A stretch of 64,000 nt of DNA, taken from the NCBI RefSeq assembly GCF_965638725.1, contig NC_134982.1, positions 44,563,182-44,627,181 of the forward strand, written 5' to 3'. The notes under the pieces are model-generated. The model saw nothing but the letters and a program-made list of their open reading frames with translations. It made no database searches and had not been told where the DNA came from. The stretch comes from Aptenodytes patagonicus. Its lineage: Eukaryota; Chordata; Aves; Sphenisciformes; Spheniscidae. A program made the position numbers and the translations under genes. Shown here one piece after another: positions 25,401-39,115 of the stretch; within the stretch, counting starts at the first letter, position 1, and the number at the start of each line of letters is the position of its first letter.

Positions 25401-28400
25401 AATCTGTGAAGCAGAAATGGATATCCAGAGCTGAAATTCTTGGCTGCTTATAGTAGGAAGCAAACGCACAGCATGCTTAGAGGACCATGCTTAAGCAGCT
25501 TTGAATCCCTATACGTCTGACATGTTTGAAGAATACTCGAAAGGCATCTCAGGGAGGACCACAGTACTATCTAACATCTTTACACGTGTGCATGCCTCAG
25601 TACCACCTCTTCTGTCTCAGCAACACCTAAACATTTGCTAAGGTTGGAGAAGGGATAGGTGTGACACAGAATAGGCTTTCTGTTGCCTATTCTTTCTAAG
25701 TCTTTTTGCACACTTTGAAGAGCTGATTCATGCTGCTTCAGCCATATAACATGGTTTAAAAGTAGCTGGAGAGAGAATTAAAATCCTAATTTGCATACCC
25801 AGGGTACAGCACTCAAAACATAGAGTGAAAAACACTCTAAGATCTACTTTTGAATTGCTGGACTTCCATGGCAATGGCAGATTTCAAATCAGAGCTCGTG
25901 TTTCCCCCTCACAATTACTCAATATATTAGGAAGAAAAGAGCAAGAAGGAGACAAACTTTTAAAGGACAAAAAAAGTTTAAAAAATATATTTCGTAATGA
26001 TACTACATGGGGCTTCTAGTTTGAACATTTCATGCTCATATTCTCCTGTACAGATCAGTCTTCCCAGTTAGCCCAAGTTCTCCTGTGATGCATCATTTGT
26101 ATCTTACAGTGTTTTTTTTTCACTCCCTGCCCCCCCCCCACTGAAGCCCAGTCAGGACTTGTGAGCACCAGGAAGAAGAGGAACCTGAGGACCCAGAAGG
26201 CTGCAGCATTTGAGAATAAAAAGAATTACATTTTCAACAACAAAAATAGATTTGCTGTGGAGAAGAACATGCTTCTTGCCAAAAACTCAGATTTTCAGTT
26301 AGCCTTACTTACAACCAGCAAATCCCTTTTTATTGGTAGAGGGCCAGCAGCTATTCTAACCAAGTTTTTGCAATTAATTGTTGTAACAACAAATAACATA
26401 TTGTCTAGTTAGATACTGATATGGAAGTAATATACACTTCTAAAGGAATTAGTTTACAAATGAAAGGTTAATATATTTCTTGTACTATAATTCTCAATTT
26501 GCCAGCCTGACAGATAATGCACACTGAGAGAAAATTATGAATTTTGGTGCCTAAGTAATTCTGTGTGTCCCGCCTCCCCCCTTCCCCCTCCCCCCTTGAC
26601 ATTTACTGTATACACACACAAGAGCATGGGAAGAAGTGGCATCATTCAGTCAATCACACTTAAACGTCACAGCCAAAGTATCCAGTATTTCATATTAAGC
26701 ACTAGCCGTCAAAGAAGTAGTGAAGATATCTATCGATACTTGTATCTGTGCATTGGTAAGTTTATGCATTTGCTGCTGGGTGAAAGGTTTTTTGTTTTTA
26801 TTTATGTCATGTAATTTATTTTTTTCAAAACTTTGAGAAACTGGCAATAATGCTATCATTTTTCGCTAAGAAAGGAAATCTCCATATTGTCTAGAGGTAG
26901 AGCTGAAAATAAACAGAAGATAAAAGTAAGAATATGATATTCAAAGGCTTTAATGGCAATAAGATGGTACTCAAACCACCCCACTCTTAACTTTGTAAAA
27001 AAAAAAAAAGACAATGGAAAAAACAACAAAAGTATTCACAAGGACAGTGTAGGATTATTTATTCCAGCAAACATGGGAGTTCACAGCCATCTTATTCCCT
27101 GAGCTAATATTTGGAAGACACTGTATTCTAGAAGCAATTCCTAAAGCCCTCTACATCTTCTTAAGACAGAGGAGGAGAAGGGAAGGGAAATTTCAGTCAA
27201 CATTATGACCCATATAAAAGAAATACAGTAAGTAAAATTACTAAAATGGTACTCCAGGGATTACTGTACTGAATACATGTTGAATTTTTTTTTAGAGGAC
27301 GAGGGTTAAGAAAAAGTGGTTGCAGGCTCACAGGATAACATTCACACTACTCTCTGAGTTACAAGCTCCATTTTCCTTTCTATGCCCCAAATCCAGTTCT
27401 ATAAAAATGCTCAACTTTTCATTCCTAGTTTCTTCTTCATACTCTCAAGGTTGCTTTCCTCCTTCTCATCTTTCTTCCTTACCAGTTTCTTCAAATCCTA
27501 TTAGAGATGGTTAGAAAGAGATTATTTTTCTCAGCTGAACTAACAGTTGGAAGCATTTTTTCAGAGAAATGACAAATTTACCCTCTGCCACAAAGGGGAA
27601 AAAAAGAGGAAATTCAAAGATAATTATGTGAACTTTGTTTGCCAAAACCAGCTTTTTTCATGTGCTTTCTTTAAAAAAAAAAAAACAAAACAAACAGTTC
27701 AGTACATACTTTCCACTGAAGCTTAAGCTTTCAACCAACAAAAAATTCAATCAGTTTCTACCAATCTCAAAAAGTCTCAATGCATAAAAGGCTAACACAA
27801 ATCACACAAAAAGCATGACTCCAAAAACTTGCCTTCATGAGAACGTAACTATCTAAAAGAGCAAAGTAGTGAACAGCAATTACTCTCCTGCAGTTTCTTC
27901 CTTCTGACTGCATAAAGAAACCTAGTCCTTTGCCGAGTGTCCTTCCCCAGCTCTCTCCTCATTGCCTTTCTTTTCCAGAGCCATTTAGTTGCAGCTCAAA
28001 CCCGCTTAAACAAAGTTTGGGGTAGGCTGCAGGGAGTCACACCTGAGGCTCACTGCCTTCAGATACGTAGCTAGGACAAGGTGACCCTCTTTCTTGTTTA
28101 GAATTATTTTCAAAGCTTTAACTTTTAGCTGGAAATGAGGCCGGGTAGCAACGATAAGGGTGACCCTTTATTCATCTTTTTGCTTTTTTTAAGCCATTCC
28201 CCAACCCTGGTGAAGGGGTGCATATAGGGAAGGAAGCTTTGTGCCACATGCCTATGCTCCCTGGGTTAGGCAGTGGCTCAAAGCCAACGCAATCACCAAA
28301 AGTGTCAGATACTGAATTTCGCCTTTCTGTCCTTTCTGGCTTCTGGGAAGGGGTGTTCGGCAGGACTCTGTTTGCCTCCACGTCCCCTGCTCCTCACCTG

Positions 28401-31400
28401 CTTTCAGACAAGCTCTTCCCACTTGCAGAAGAGCTGTTTCTAGGCCCTTGAACTTCCTCCTGTTCCTTCATCTCCCACATGAGGCAGCAGCAGTCACATA
28501 ACAACTATGTTAAAAACAATTTTCAGATTAGGGAGAGTTAATTGAAGCATTGACACAGTCCTCACTCCTGTCGATGCTGGGAGTGCCACCTTCCTAGCTT
28601 GCTTTCAGATATCATTAAATATAACCCGTCAGGTCGTTTTTGCCTTGGTTGTAACAATGAAATGTTAATATATATTTTCATTATTAAAAATGTCACATAT
28701 ATATGGTGTTATTTAGCCTTGGTTTTGTCAAATACAGCTAAAATAACATACACAATCACTATTATAGCCTTGTTCCCAAATTATTACATATTTATTTGAC
28801 AATAACAGTTCTTGCCTTTTGCCTTTTGTTATCTTCAATGAGAAGTACGGTTGCAATTAGCAAATTACTTGTGAAAGCAGAGCCATATCCATCCAGCTTT
28901 TGAAAAACAAAGCTAAAGTAGTACTGATGCAATTCAGCTTCCCTTCTGGAGGCTGACAGCTGTGTAAGATGCCTTTCAACACAGTGAGGACAAGTATTTC
29001 CCCTCCTCACTCGTACTGAGTAACCTGGAGATGTAATTTATGATGGATTCACAAACAAAATGGTCAATGGTTCAGTACAAACCAAACATAAGCAGACACA
29101 TTTCTAAACCCGTCCGTCATGCTGCTTACACAATCTGTTGATCCATTGAACAAATATATGTTGAAAGATTAGGCGGGAGTTGTCTACCATTCAGTAAGAT
29201 AAATGTAGACTAGACTCATTTTCTGCCTGACTTAACACTTAAGGATTTGTATTAAAGGGGAGGGGGAGGGAATTCCAGCCACCTAGATCTTTGGAATGAG
29301 ATTACCCTGCCAAGGACCTCACACAGAGGTCCCTACCAGCCCTCTTTCACATACTGAACCATCTGTTTTCTGAATAAAATTGCTAGGCAAGTGAACTGGT
29401 ACTCAAGGAGCACTAATTCTGGCTATTCAGTTCTTTTCTTGGCAGAAGAGAAAAAAGGCAGAAGGATGAAGTTGTATGGGGTACAGTTGTAAGTTAAAAG
29501 CGCTAGCTGTGCTGTCATGGTCTTTGTTATACTGTTGTTTCACAAAAGAGTTGCAGGCTATCGAGCCAGAGAGAAAACTGAAGACTATTAAGTGGGGAAA
29601 AGCATTCATGCTGCCTAGGGCCATCCACTGGCATATAGTAAACCTAGCTTTTACTCGGCTTCCTCTTAGTGACAGTCCATCTGAAAGCAGCTTTCCTAGA
29701 GGAAGGCTCCTTGGGTTTTGCCAGAAAAATCCTTCACCAAAAGAGATACAGGTTTTTGGAAGTTGGGTCCAACAAGACTTTGGTTAAAGCATGATTTGTT
29801 GAGATTAGAAGTAGCATCCAGAGGGAAAAGAGCTTGTTTTATGACTCATGTTTCCCATGAGACCTGGGAAACACTGGCATCCCCAGCAAAAAAGTCTACT
29901 GGAAGTTTAGGTGGGCGAGCTGGCAAGAGCTCCAACAGGTTTAAACCATCTCAGGTAATTCATCATCATGAAGCATTTCATTTTCTGACAAACTAAAAAA
30001 TTCCAACAAAAGAAGAAAGTTTCTTATGTCTTTTTATAAACTTCTGAGATGCAATCCTGAATATTTCAGGCATGTCTGCAACAGAGCCCTGAAGAGACTG
30101 AAGGGACAGTACATACAGCTGTTTTGTCAGGCAGACCTGGCTTTTAGAAATATGGCATAGAAAATGTGGTAAAATTCCAGGTTCACTGAAGTCAATGGCA
30201 ACATTTGTGCAAGTTTCAATGTATGCATGTTTTCACAAGCTTACAAAAAACATCTTTCCATCGGGTATCCAAATTTTGAATCCCACATGCTTCTGGGAAT
30301 GTGTCGTACTGTAATGATTCCGGCAACCTGTACCAGTTGTCTATCTTGTGCTCCTAGATCTCCTGGCAGACATAAGTTACTCAGCATCTCAGAGCCTTCC
30401 ATCCCATGACATCTGAAATGCACTTGTAAAGATTTTGGGACAAGTGACAATTTTCTAAGCATCTTGATTCTAACCTCTAACTTTTGCTCCATTTCTCACA
30501 CAAGACAAGATTTGTCAGAAGCAGGCTGGATATGGATATCATTACACAACCCCTTGTCCTGCAACACTCTCTTGGACCAACACTGGCATGTTCCCTTGGG
30601 TGTTTTGCTACCTCACAAATAAGAACAAACAACTTGCATGCATCAGTGCCTATTTCCCTTGTGTTACAGAGAAGCTACTCTTTCAAACATTTTTTTTTTA
30701 GAAAGAAGCACTTATAGTGCTAAAATATGCTTAACCTAGGTCACCTCTCCACCTTTCTCCCATTTTGTTTAATTTACTCTTTCTAAAGCAGATCCTGTGG
30801 TCTTAAGCATAAGATGCCTTTCTGTTTGTTCATTTCAAACGTAGAGGCTAATGGAGTGCTAATCCCTACTGGACACTGCTGTAATACTGAAAGCAGAACC
30901 TCAGAAAAATAAGGAAGCCCATTGTACCAGATACAGCAAACACTGTCTAAACATTACTGTGGTTGATTGCATCTGTCTCATGTGCATATGAGACACTAGT
31001 CTCTGTATATTTGAGTTCAAATTCACTGTAGAAATTGAAGCATTTTAGAAAACAGAGTTGGTTTTGCTTAATAATCACCTAATATATATGGTAACAAATC
31101 CAAGCATACTCACTTTTCTAATACATTTGATATTACTGCGGTACTCCTACCCCACTCATAATCTGTTCGTCCTTTGATCTTTGACTCGCTGTTGTGGTAC
31201 CATGTACATGGCAGATGGTTTATGTGCTCCTGGGTACTACAGTGCTTTATTTTCGAGTTGTGTTGCTACCACAGCACAATGCAATTCTGCAACAGAAATA
31301 GATCAGACTTTGGCCCATTACTGGGCTGTAAACAGTCTTGAGATGGTGCTCTGCTGCATGACTATTATGATGCATATGGGGCACAGCAATTTTGCACCTG

Positions 31401-32790
31401 GCATATTCAAGGGCATTCAGTGTGAAAAAATAGCAGACAGTGGCCAACAGCCAGAGTCTGAACTGGACTGACAGACACCTTCAAAGAGGACATGTTATAC
31501 AGCTGCTGCGCTTGTTTTGAGGGGGGGAAAGAAACTCTGTTTCCAGCACCAAACAGCTTTTGTTAGAATCTGATCTACTTAGGTAAGCAAATGGAAATTT
31601 CATCCTATGACTTCCAATTTATATATATTTATTTGATGTTTTGCCAATTAATTAATTAATTTGAATTGGGTAGTTCAGAGGACATGATCAATTTAAATGT
31701 CATTCCCCTTTCAAGAATTACTTCCTTACTAAACAAAGATCAGGAAGAAAAAAACATGCAACCTATTCCCTTCAGTTCCTTGTCATACTGCATTAGACAA
31801 CATCAGTTGACTTACTCATGTCAGTACTTCTCCTGTACATCCAGGGAATAGTCATACTATTTACTGCAAGCAACTTAGACAATAAGTTCCTAAAAGAAAT
31901 GAAGGAAGGGGTACAATACTATTTACATACTGAGAACTGCCAAGCGTAGGAGCTCTTCTCATTGTAAATGGACAGAGTTCAGCTCCTTCATCTTTTAGGA
32001 CGGATGAAATAGAGGGATGAAAGCTAGTTTTATTTTAAAAGTGAAAAAAAAAGAAAATCTACAAAGTAGTGACACCCAGAACTATCTTTTCTACCCTGTT
32101 CTTTCCCAAGTTTAAAAATAGACACTGTCCCTTTACAGATGAGTCAGTGAGTATCCTATTATTGTCCCAGTATGTGCTTGTTCTGTTTCATTAGAAATTT
32201 GATTTTCTGGTTTCTCAGTAAAGTCACTACCAGGAAAGATCAGTAAATAACACCTAGTGCTCTTCCATGAGACATTTGGGTGCAAAGCACTGATGGTTTT
32301 GTGTTTTCTTGGTTTTTTACTCAGATGAAATTTTTTACATCACTAGTAGTAGGTATTAGAATTTCTTTAAGGATCTAATTCTATCAGAATTAATTTGTAT
32401 AAAAACATTTTATTTAGGTTCTCAGAATTGCTTCAGCTTTAGCCTACTTTGATTACATGACTAAATAAGAACACCTGTACCAAATTTTGGGTACTTTTGG
32501 CAAATCTTTAAAACAAATTAAAAATAAAATTCAAAACAACAAAAAAGTATAGGAAGAAACATGCTGGAAACATGGATAGACAAAGACATCTAGCATATTT
32601 AGGACCAATGTTTCTTATTCAATAAGTGACCCATCCATGACAAGAACAAGGCAGATACCCTGGCTGAATACATTACAACTACAGCTCCCTGTTATTCAAA
32701 CATCTAGATTAATCCCAGACAAAAACAATGTCTTAGCTATCTCTAGATAACCTAAGCCAATGATTCACAGGGTTGTACACTGGTTTAATT
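22435..32790. other. Intergenic desert, middle
   Basis: No supported gene. A coding-looking but stop-interrupted minus-strand patch at 23212-24091 and a slightly GC-richer patch near 28000-28480 are the only compositional features seen. The rest is AT-rich with short A/T runs and a (TTAA)n-like AATTAATTAATTAATT at about 31646. Confidence 0.6.
24926..24949. repeat. Short perfect inverted repeat, 9-bp arms
   Basis: TTTCAGCAG and CTGCTGAAA around a six-base loop (TTTCTA). A stem this short may be chance. Confidence 0.8.
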
Positions 32791-33351
32791 AAAAAAAAAA
32801 AAAAAGTAGAAAAGGGAAGGAGGGAAGGGGGCAAGGAGGGAAAGAAAGGGGAGGGGAGAGAGAGAAAGAGGGGGAGAAGGGGACAGAGAAAGGCGGAGAG
32901 AGGGAGAGAAGGAAAGCAGGGGGAGAGGGAGGTAAGGGGGGAGAGAGAGAGAGAAAGGGGGGGAGAGAAAGGGGGAGAGAGAGACTGAAACGGGGGAGAG
33001 AGACAGAAGGGGGGAGAGAAGGGGGGAGAGAGGGAATGAGAAAGGGTGAGAGGGAGTGAGAAAGGACGAGAGAGAAAGGGCAAGAGAGGGAGCGAGAAAG
33101 GACAAAAGAGAGGGAGCGAGAAAGGATGAGAGGGAGCAAGAAAGGGCGAGAGAGAACGCGAGAGAGAAAGAACAAGAGAGAACATGGGAGAAAATGAGAG
33201 GGAGAAAGAATGGGAGAGAAAGAACGAGAAAGCACAAGAGAAAGTGCAAGAGAGAACGAGAGAGCAAACGAGAGAAAAAGAGCACGAAAGGGAGTGAAAG
33301 GGAGCGAAAGAGAAAGAGAAAGAAAGAAAGAAAGAGAAGAAAGACAGAGAA
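32791..33351 (+). repeat. Long polypurine (GA/GGGA/GAAA) tract
   Basis: After a run of 15 A, about 545 bp consist almost entirely of A and G, with only scattered C and T. Sub-blocks differ: GGGGGAGAGAGA at 32930-33040, a loose repeat around GAGAGGGAGCGAGAAAGGAC at 33060-33200, and GAAA repeats near 33310-33340. Lack of stop triplets in the CT-rich complement gives long Ser/Leu/Pro open frames on the minus strand, which are artefacts. Mirror-symmetric purine tracts can form triplex DNA. Confidence 0.95.
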
Positions 33352-36019
33352 ATAATTGTTGAACAGTTTAAATCCTTCAGAAAGAAAATTATCAGGCACT
33401 TGAGATTAGTTTGGCAGTCCCAGGCTTTTTTAACCTAGCTGCTAAAATTATACTAGAAAAGAAAGCTACAATATGGTTCTAATGAATTCACTGGAGACAG
33501 TTTGCATTTTAAAGAAAACATAAACTTGACCATCTGGATTAAGTTATGGCAGATTGCTGAGTATTTTTCTTCCTTCAGTCCCACGTATATGTCTAGCAAC
33601 ATCATATTTGGCACAGCAGTAACCTGTGATAGGCTCCGTGGCTCTTTTGAAAGCCTGCTGGTACCTGCTCCAAACTTGAGAAGTCGAATGGTAATCATCA
33701 TGATAAATGACAGTCAAGGAAAGACTCATTTTGTATTTTCTTTTGCTTAAGATAGCCACTACTATTGCTCTTTCTTTTTTTGATGCCATAGCATATACTC
33801 AGCAAGCAGTGTCTACAGACAGGCAACTCAGTATATCAGACCAGTTAGTGTCTAAAATGAGTGCTTTACACCAAGAAAAAAAACAAGACAAAATGAGTAC
33901 CTGCCCATAAGACCCCTGTTATTCATGAGCTCCTAGGAGTGCAAAATATACATAGGTCAGAAGAACTTATCTGAATTCATCACACTTTCTCCACTCTCCT
34001 CAAGACAGATGCATGTTCCAGTTTTTATCCCTACTCAGCTGAAAGGAGGAACAGATAAGCTATATTTTTTATATTAGAATTAACAAACAACAACACAGAA
34101 ACCAACAAATAAAAGTACCCAGACAGCACATGAGAAGTGCTGAGTGGGAAAAAATAGGTTCAACAGCTACTGAAGTAGCTCAGTTCTTCATTCAGCGCAA
34201 GGTACTTGCTCTTCACCAAACTCAACAAAATTATGTAATACTTATAGCCAGATCAGACTCATCGCTCTAAACCCCCTTTAATTTTCCATCCTGGAACTGG
34301 CAGACAGATTTGCCAGCTGCCAAAAGCAAGAATTTTACAAGCAGTACATTACACTGTACTATACAAAGACTTTGAAGCTTCAAACATACTTAAATGCAAC
34401 TTTTCAAGGATAACAAAAAGAAATCCTGTTTGAAATACAGGAAGTTGAGACTCAAAGTTTTGCCCAGAGAAGGAATCCCACAGTGTTTTAAAATACCTGA
34501 TTCAGCAGAAGGTAAGCAGCAGCACGAAGAATGTATTTATTATGTCTTGAGAACACAGCACAGGTCACCCCTGCTTTCTGTTTACACTGCAGTGACCCCT
34601 GAAGCTTCTGAAGCAATTTGTTCAGCTGTATCTACAAGCCACATTATGCGCCACATTTCATCTGGTAGGCCACATTTTATCTCACCATCAATATCCGCAC
34701 ATAGCTTTTGATCTATGGTCATTACACCAGAAAAACAGTGTTTCTGCCTCACAGGAACTTTGCCATACGATTGATAACTAGCAAATATAATCTGTGTATC
34801 CCAATGCCATGGTAGAGAACATGGTGTCTAATTGGACAAGAACACAGTGAGGCTTTTGCAATAGCTGAAGCTACAAGTAGCTGAATAAGGAGTAGGAGGA
34901 GAGTAGCTCTCTTAGGATCTCCTCTGGTCCACCACACTGCAGCTGGACACATGCGTGTATCAGCACCACCAGCAGAGCTGAATACTCCCAAGCACCAACA
35001 GTAGAGCTGAGTACTCCCAGGTCTTCCCCATAAGTATGCACAGAGGAAGATGGGCATGCTAAGATTACTATCCTTTTGAATCCATGTTTTGTATTATTAT
35101 CACTAGCCAAGCTCATTCCAGTACATACAATGTTCCTGTGACTGCTCAGGTTATACAAAGAGCTTTTAGAACAACTTGGACACCATAAGAGCACATAACA
35201 GCTTTCTAGTGCTTTTGCAGTTTACCCAAGAGTAAGTCCTCCATAAAGTCAGTGCTGCATGCAAGTGCTGTGCTTGCAGTTAGGGGGAAATAATCTCAGA
35301 TACTGCATGGGAGGGAGTGATTTATATACAGAAGAGCTTTAACAGTTCTCAAGGGTGGAAACCACAATGGTATTTTTAAGGTATAAATTCCTTCTTCATA
35401 TAACGAAAGGGGAAAAAAACATGACAGGATTTTACAGCCCACTCAAGATTGAGTCATACCCATGGAGGAGTTAAAATTACCATTTTTTTTTTTCCATACA
35501 TAAGGTTGTCTTTTCCAGCTCCTCTCATCCCAGCTGGTTACCACCTTCACTGCTGTTTCCCCATGCCCATCTAATGTTCACTCCTTCATCTCATTTGTCT
35601 CCCACCACTCAGGATGGCAGGTGATACACCTTGCCATCATCAGTGAATGCAAGCTACCACTTGTCCCCCTCCAGGAGATGAGAAATACATAATAAAAATT
35701 GAGCAAGGACTACAAGTGGAACAATGAAGAGGAAGAAGACAGTCTCTCGAAGAGTCCTAGGGAGAAAGAACAGCCCACAAATCATTCTGCCCCATCAAAC
35801 TATTTCTGCCTGTCAGGACAGTGCACAGCTCTCCAGACTGCCCAGCCAAAGCAGAAGAGGCAGCAGTCCTTACTCTAACTGGGTTAAAAAAAAAAAAAAA
35901 GTCATAATGAGGATGGTTAGGCACTGAAATGTGTTGTCCAGAAAACCTGTAGTATCTCCATTCTCGCAGTTATGCAAAACTCAACTGGACAGGTCCTAAG
36001 CAACCCAACTTAACTTTGT

Positions 36020-36101
36020 ACCTGGCCCTGTCTGAGCTGATGTTGCACAAGACATACAGATATCCCTTCTGACCTAAATTATTTTATTCAATGATCTTAT
36101 G
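36020..36101 (+). mobile_element. CR1 3'-end remnant, plus orientation, diverged
   Basis: CCTGGCCCTGTCTGAGCTGA, then ATCCCTTCTGACCTAAATTA and the decayed tail TATTCAATGATCTTATGA, match the order of a CR1 3' end. No coding part remains. Confidence 0.6.
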
Positions 36102-38749
36102 ACAGACAGACTGCCTGAGACTTTCCAAGCTAAATCAGTAACTTTGGTAAGAACTGACTTTGTGGGAAAAGGATCTAGTAGGAGGTCAGCAGTCTTTATG
36201 ATAAACATCAACATAAGGATCATGTTTCCTCCTTGCTTTTACTGAAGTGGTCATGAATAGAGACTAGGAAGCAAGAACAAGAAGATATGAAGCTAGAGGC
36301 CTACACTAAATAAATGGGGTAGTTTTATGGGACAAATACAAGAGAAGTAGCTGAAAAATAACTAGTTTTTAGCAAAGGCTGACACAGATGTATAGCTGAG
36401 GAGACCTATGGTGGATGTGCATGTGTCATGCTCCCCTCGGTAGGGCACGTAGGTCTACTACCCTAAGAAAAAGGCTTTTTTCCAGTTGGTTGTTGGTTTT
36501 TTGTTTTTTTTTTTCCCCAATGGATTTCCTGCTGGATGCCTGAATTGGTAGTTATGAGATGACCTCCCTCCACCCACAGCAGGAAATCAAGCATATATTG
36601 ATTGCACAACATGACATTCATTGCAAAGCTAACAGAAATAACAAAACAGCTCCTTCTTCCAGTACAAGAAGATACTAAACACTGTAGCCTCCAAAGCTGC
36701 CAAAGCCCAGCAGATAGGGATTTAATACCATTTCTAACTAGTTTCATCTAAAGAGGTCAGTCCCGATTTACCAATTCGTGCAGAATAGTCCAGCAGCCCA
36801 ACCCACTCATCACACTGGTTCCTCAGGACTGGATAAGAGAGAAATGGGTATTTTGCTTGTGTGCAATCCCAAGACAAACAAAAATCAAGGGGGAAAAAAG
36901 AGCAGAAGAGTTACAGATGTTAGGCAGGCCTTTCAAATCCTCCCCATCTCCGATTAGAGACATTAAAAAAGGAAATGCTTCCTTTAAAAAGCTCAAAACT
37001 GCAAAGAAAATAAAACAGTGAAAGTAAGATCAAATTAAAGTTCTTCTAGAAGGGGAAACTTGATTGCTGTGGGATACTCAGGCAATTGCTCAAAGCAGAA
37101 GCTGTTCTTATTGTTTAATTTCTGTTTTCTTTCATTTTGCTTTTGTAACATGAGTTTCTTCATATTGGCGTAGCAGCAAGCTACCTCCCAAGGAGCTGGA
37201 AAGACTGTCAAATAACTGGCAATGTTTTACTTTTGATTGAACGTCTTGCTTGAGGCATATTTTCAAGCTTTGGATGAAAGCATGGGAAATTGCTATGATA
37301 AGCCTCAGACTTTAAAGTAGTAGTGTAGTGGGGAAGACACTTTGCTATAGCACATATTGTGGAACATTTCAAAGCAACACAGCAGAACACTATTCTGTTC
37401 CTGACAGAAGAAGATTCTGTCACTATATATGAGATTAACAGAACCTACACAAATATAAAACCCACTTTAACGATTTCTATAGCACCAGTCCTAGAAAAGC
37501 AACAGTGATTTTGAATGATACCTGCAATTTTCTGTATTATTTGCCAGTTTGCAAAGATTAGAGAGCAAAGAATTTTCAGCAGGATTGCCAAAGGATTTTT
37601 TATTTTTTTTTGGAGGTAAATGCCATACAATGTTCAGCACTTTGTGACACTGGCCTTTATTAGTTCCGAAACAGGACCTATTAACGTCACATTATAGTTG
37701 CCCATGCTGCAAAAGGCAGAGGCTTCACCTGCACAAATACCTCTTCCATTTCCTGCCCTATATCCAGGTTCCAAAGTCTCCAGAATGACTGATCAAGAGT
37801 TAATCATCAACATACTTGCACTGGGAATTTTCAGTCTTTTCTAGATACTGAGTTCCTGAACAGGAAGGTGAAATTCCTTACAAGTAAGATGTTTTCCTAG
37901 GAACAGAAAGGAGGACCTCTGATGGTACCTATATACAGCCTATTTTCATTAGAACAATTCCAAGCAAGCTGGCTCAAACCAGAACGTTGAGGTGTCTGCC
38001 AAAAGCACGTTATACTTTAACCACAGTGGTTAGCCATCACCTGGTTGGATAAACCATTTCTCAGGAACTTATCAAACATGCAGATAAACATTTGCTTGGA
38101 TATTGCTCTTCCACTGCCTTCTTTCCTGAGGGTACTAAGAAAAAATCAGAACAACCAACAGCGTGTCCTGGCTTCACTGTATTTGGTTCAATAACACAGA
38201 TGTAATATTCCAGGCAGATTTCTTCAATCAAGTAAAAAGTCTTGGCTTACCTTTCTGGTGTTACATCTTCATTGCTGCTTGAGTGCGCTATTTCTAACAT
38301 ATCTCCATTTCCTCTGTAAATGGAAAAGTCTTCCCTGCTGGCAGAAAAATAATGTTCCTTTCCAATCCAATCCACAGTCACCTTCCTTTCCAGTAAACAA
38401 GCCCCAGATAAAGCAGTTCTTCGCCCTGGCTGGAGAGAGGCAGCAGAGCCAGGGTGTGCAATTCCTTCCCCTCCGGTGCTTCAAATCTGCTGCAGAGCAG
38501 CTTGCTGCAGGGAGGTGAGGGAGATGACAAGTTTGCTGTTAATTTAGTGGACACCCCACAAGTGGAAGCAGCCACAACAAGCCAAACACTTGATGCTACC
38601 CCACAACCCCTTTTTTCCAGGTCTTTTTCTTTACTTCCCCCTGGACCATCTTGGACAAGTCTGGACCCCAAACACCACTTGGGGCCATAAATTATTTATT
38701 CATAAATTTGTTAGCTTACCCTCATCTGCAAGAGATTTATTTATACTGC

Positions 38750-39115
38750 ATCTTTTGACCCCAATTTCCCACTGCCCGCACCCTCCTCTCCTAAATTTCC
38801 CCTAGTGACCCTTCTCCCAGCAGGCCCCAAATGCCAGTCCCCCTCCTGCAGCTCCCCATCCCTCAGCTCCTTGCCCAGCACCCCAGCCCCAGCCCCTTCC
38901 CCAGCAGCACTGGGGCTAGCTGGGCAAGCTGGAGGCCATACTATGTCCCACCACCTTGTGTGCACACCGTTGCTCACACACCCACCCACCCTGCCCTGAC
39001 ATTACTGGGGGTCCACCAGAACATGGCACCTGGGCCCCTCCAAACCCTTGCTGGCCCTGTCCTTGAAGCTACGTGCTTCTCCAGCCTCTCCCACCTCACG
39101 GCCGAGCGCTAATGC
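38750..39115. other. GC-rich, C-biased patch of unknown origin
   Basis: About 365 bp are strongly C-rich on plus (runs such as CACCCCAGCCCCAGCCCCTT) within AT-rich desert. CpG is sparse, so it does not look like a promoter CpG island. Open frames exist on both strands only because of composition. Confidence 0.6.

Noticed and set aside
31181..31471. 96-codon Cys/Met-rich plus-strand frame
   Set aside because: No known motif and no supporting context. Most likely chance.
32733..33399. Long Ser/Leu/Pro/Phe open frames on the minus strand (up to 204 codons) and Arg/Glu/Lys frames on plus
   Set aside because: They are translations of the polypurine/polypyrimidine repeat, which contains almost no stop triplets. 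Composition alone explains them.
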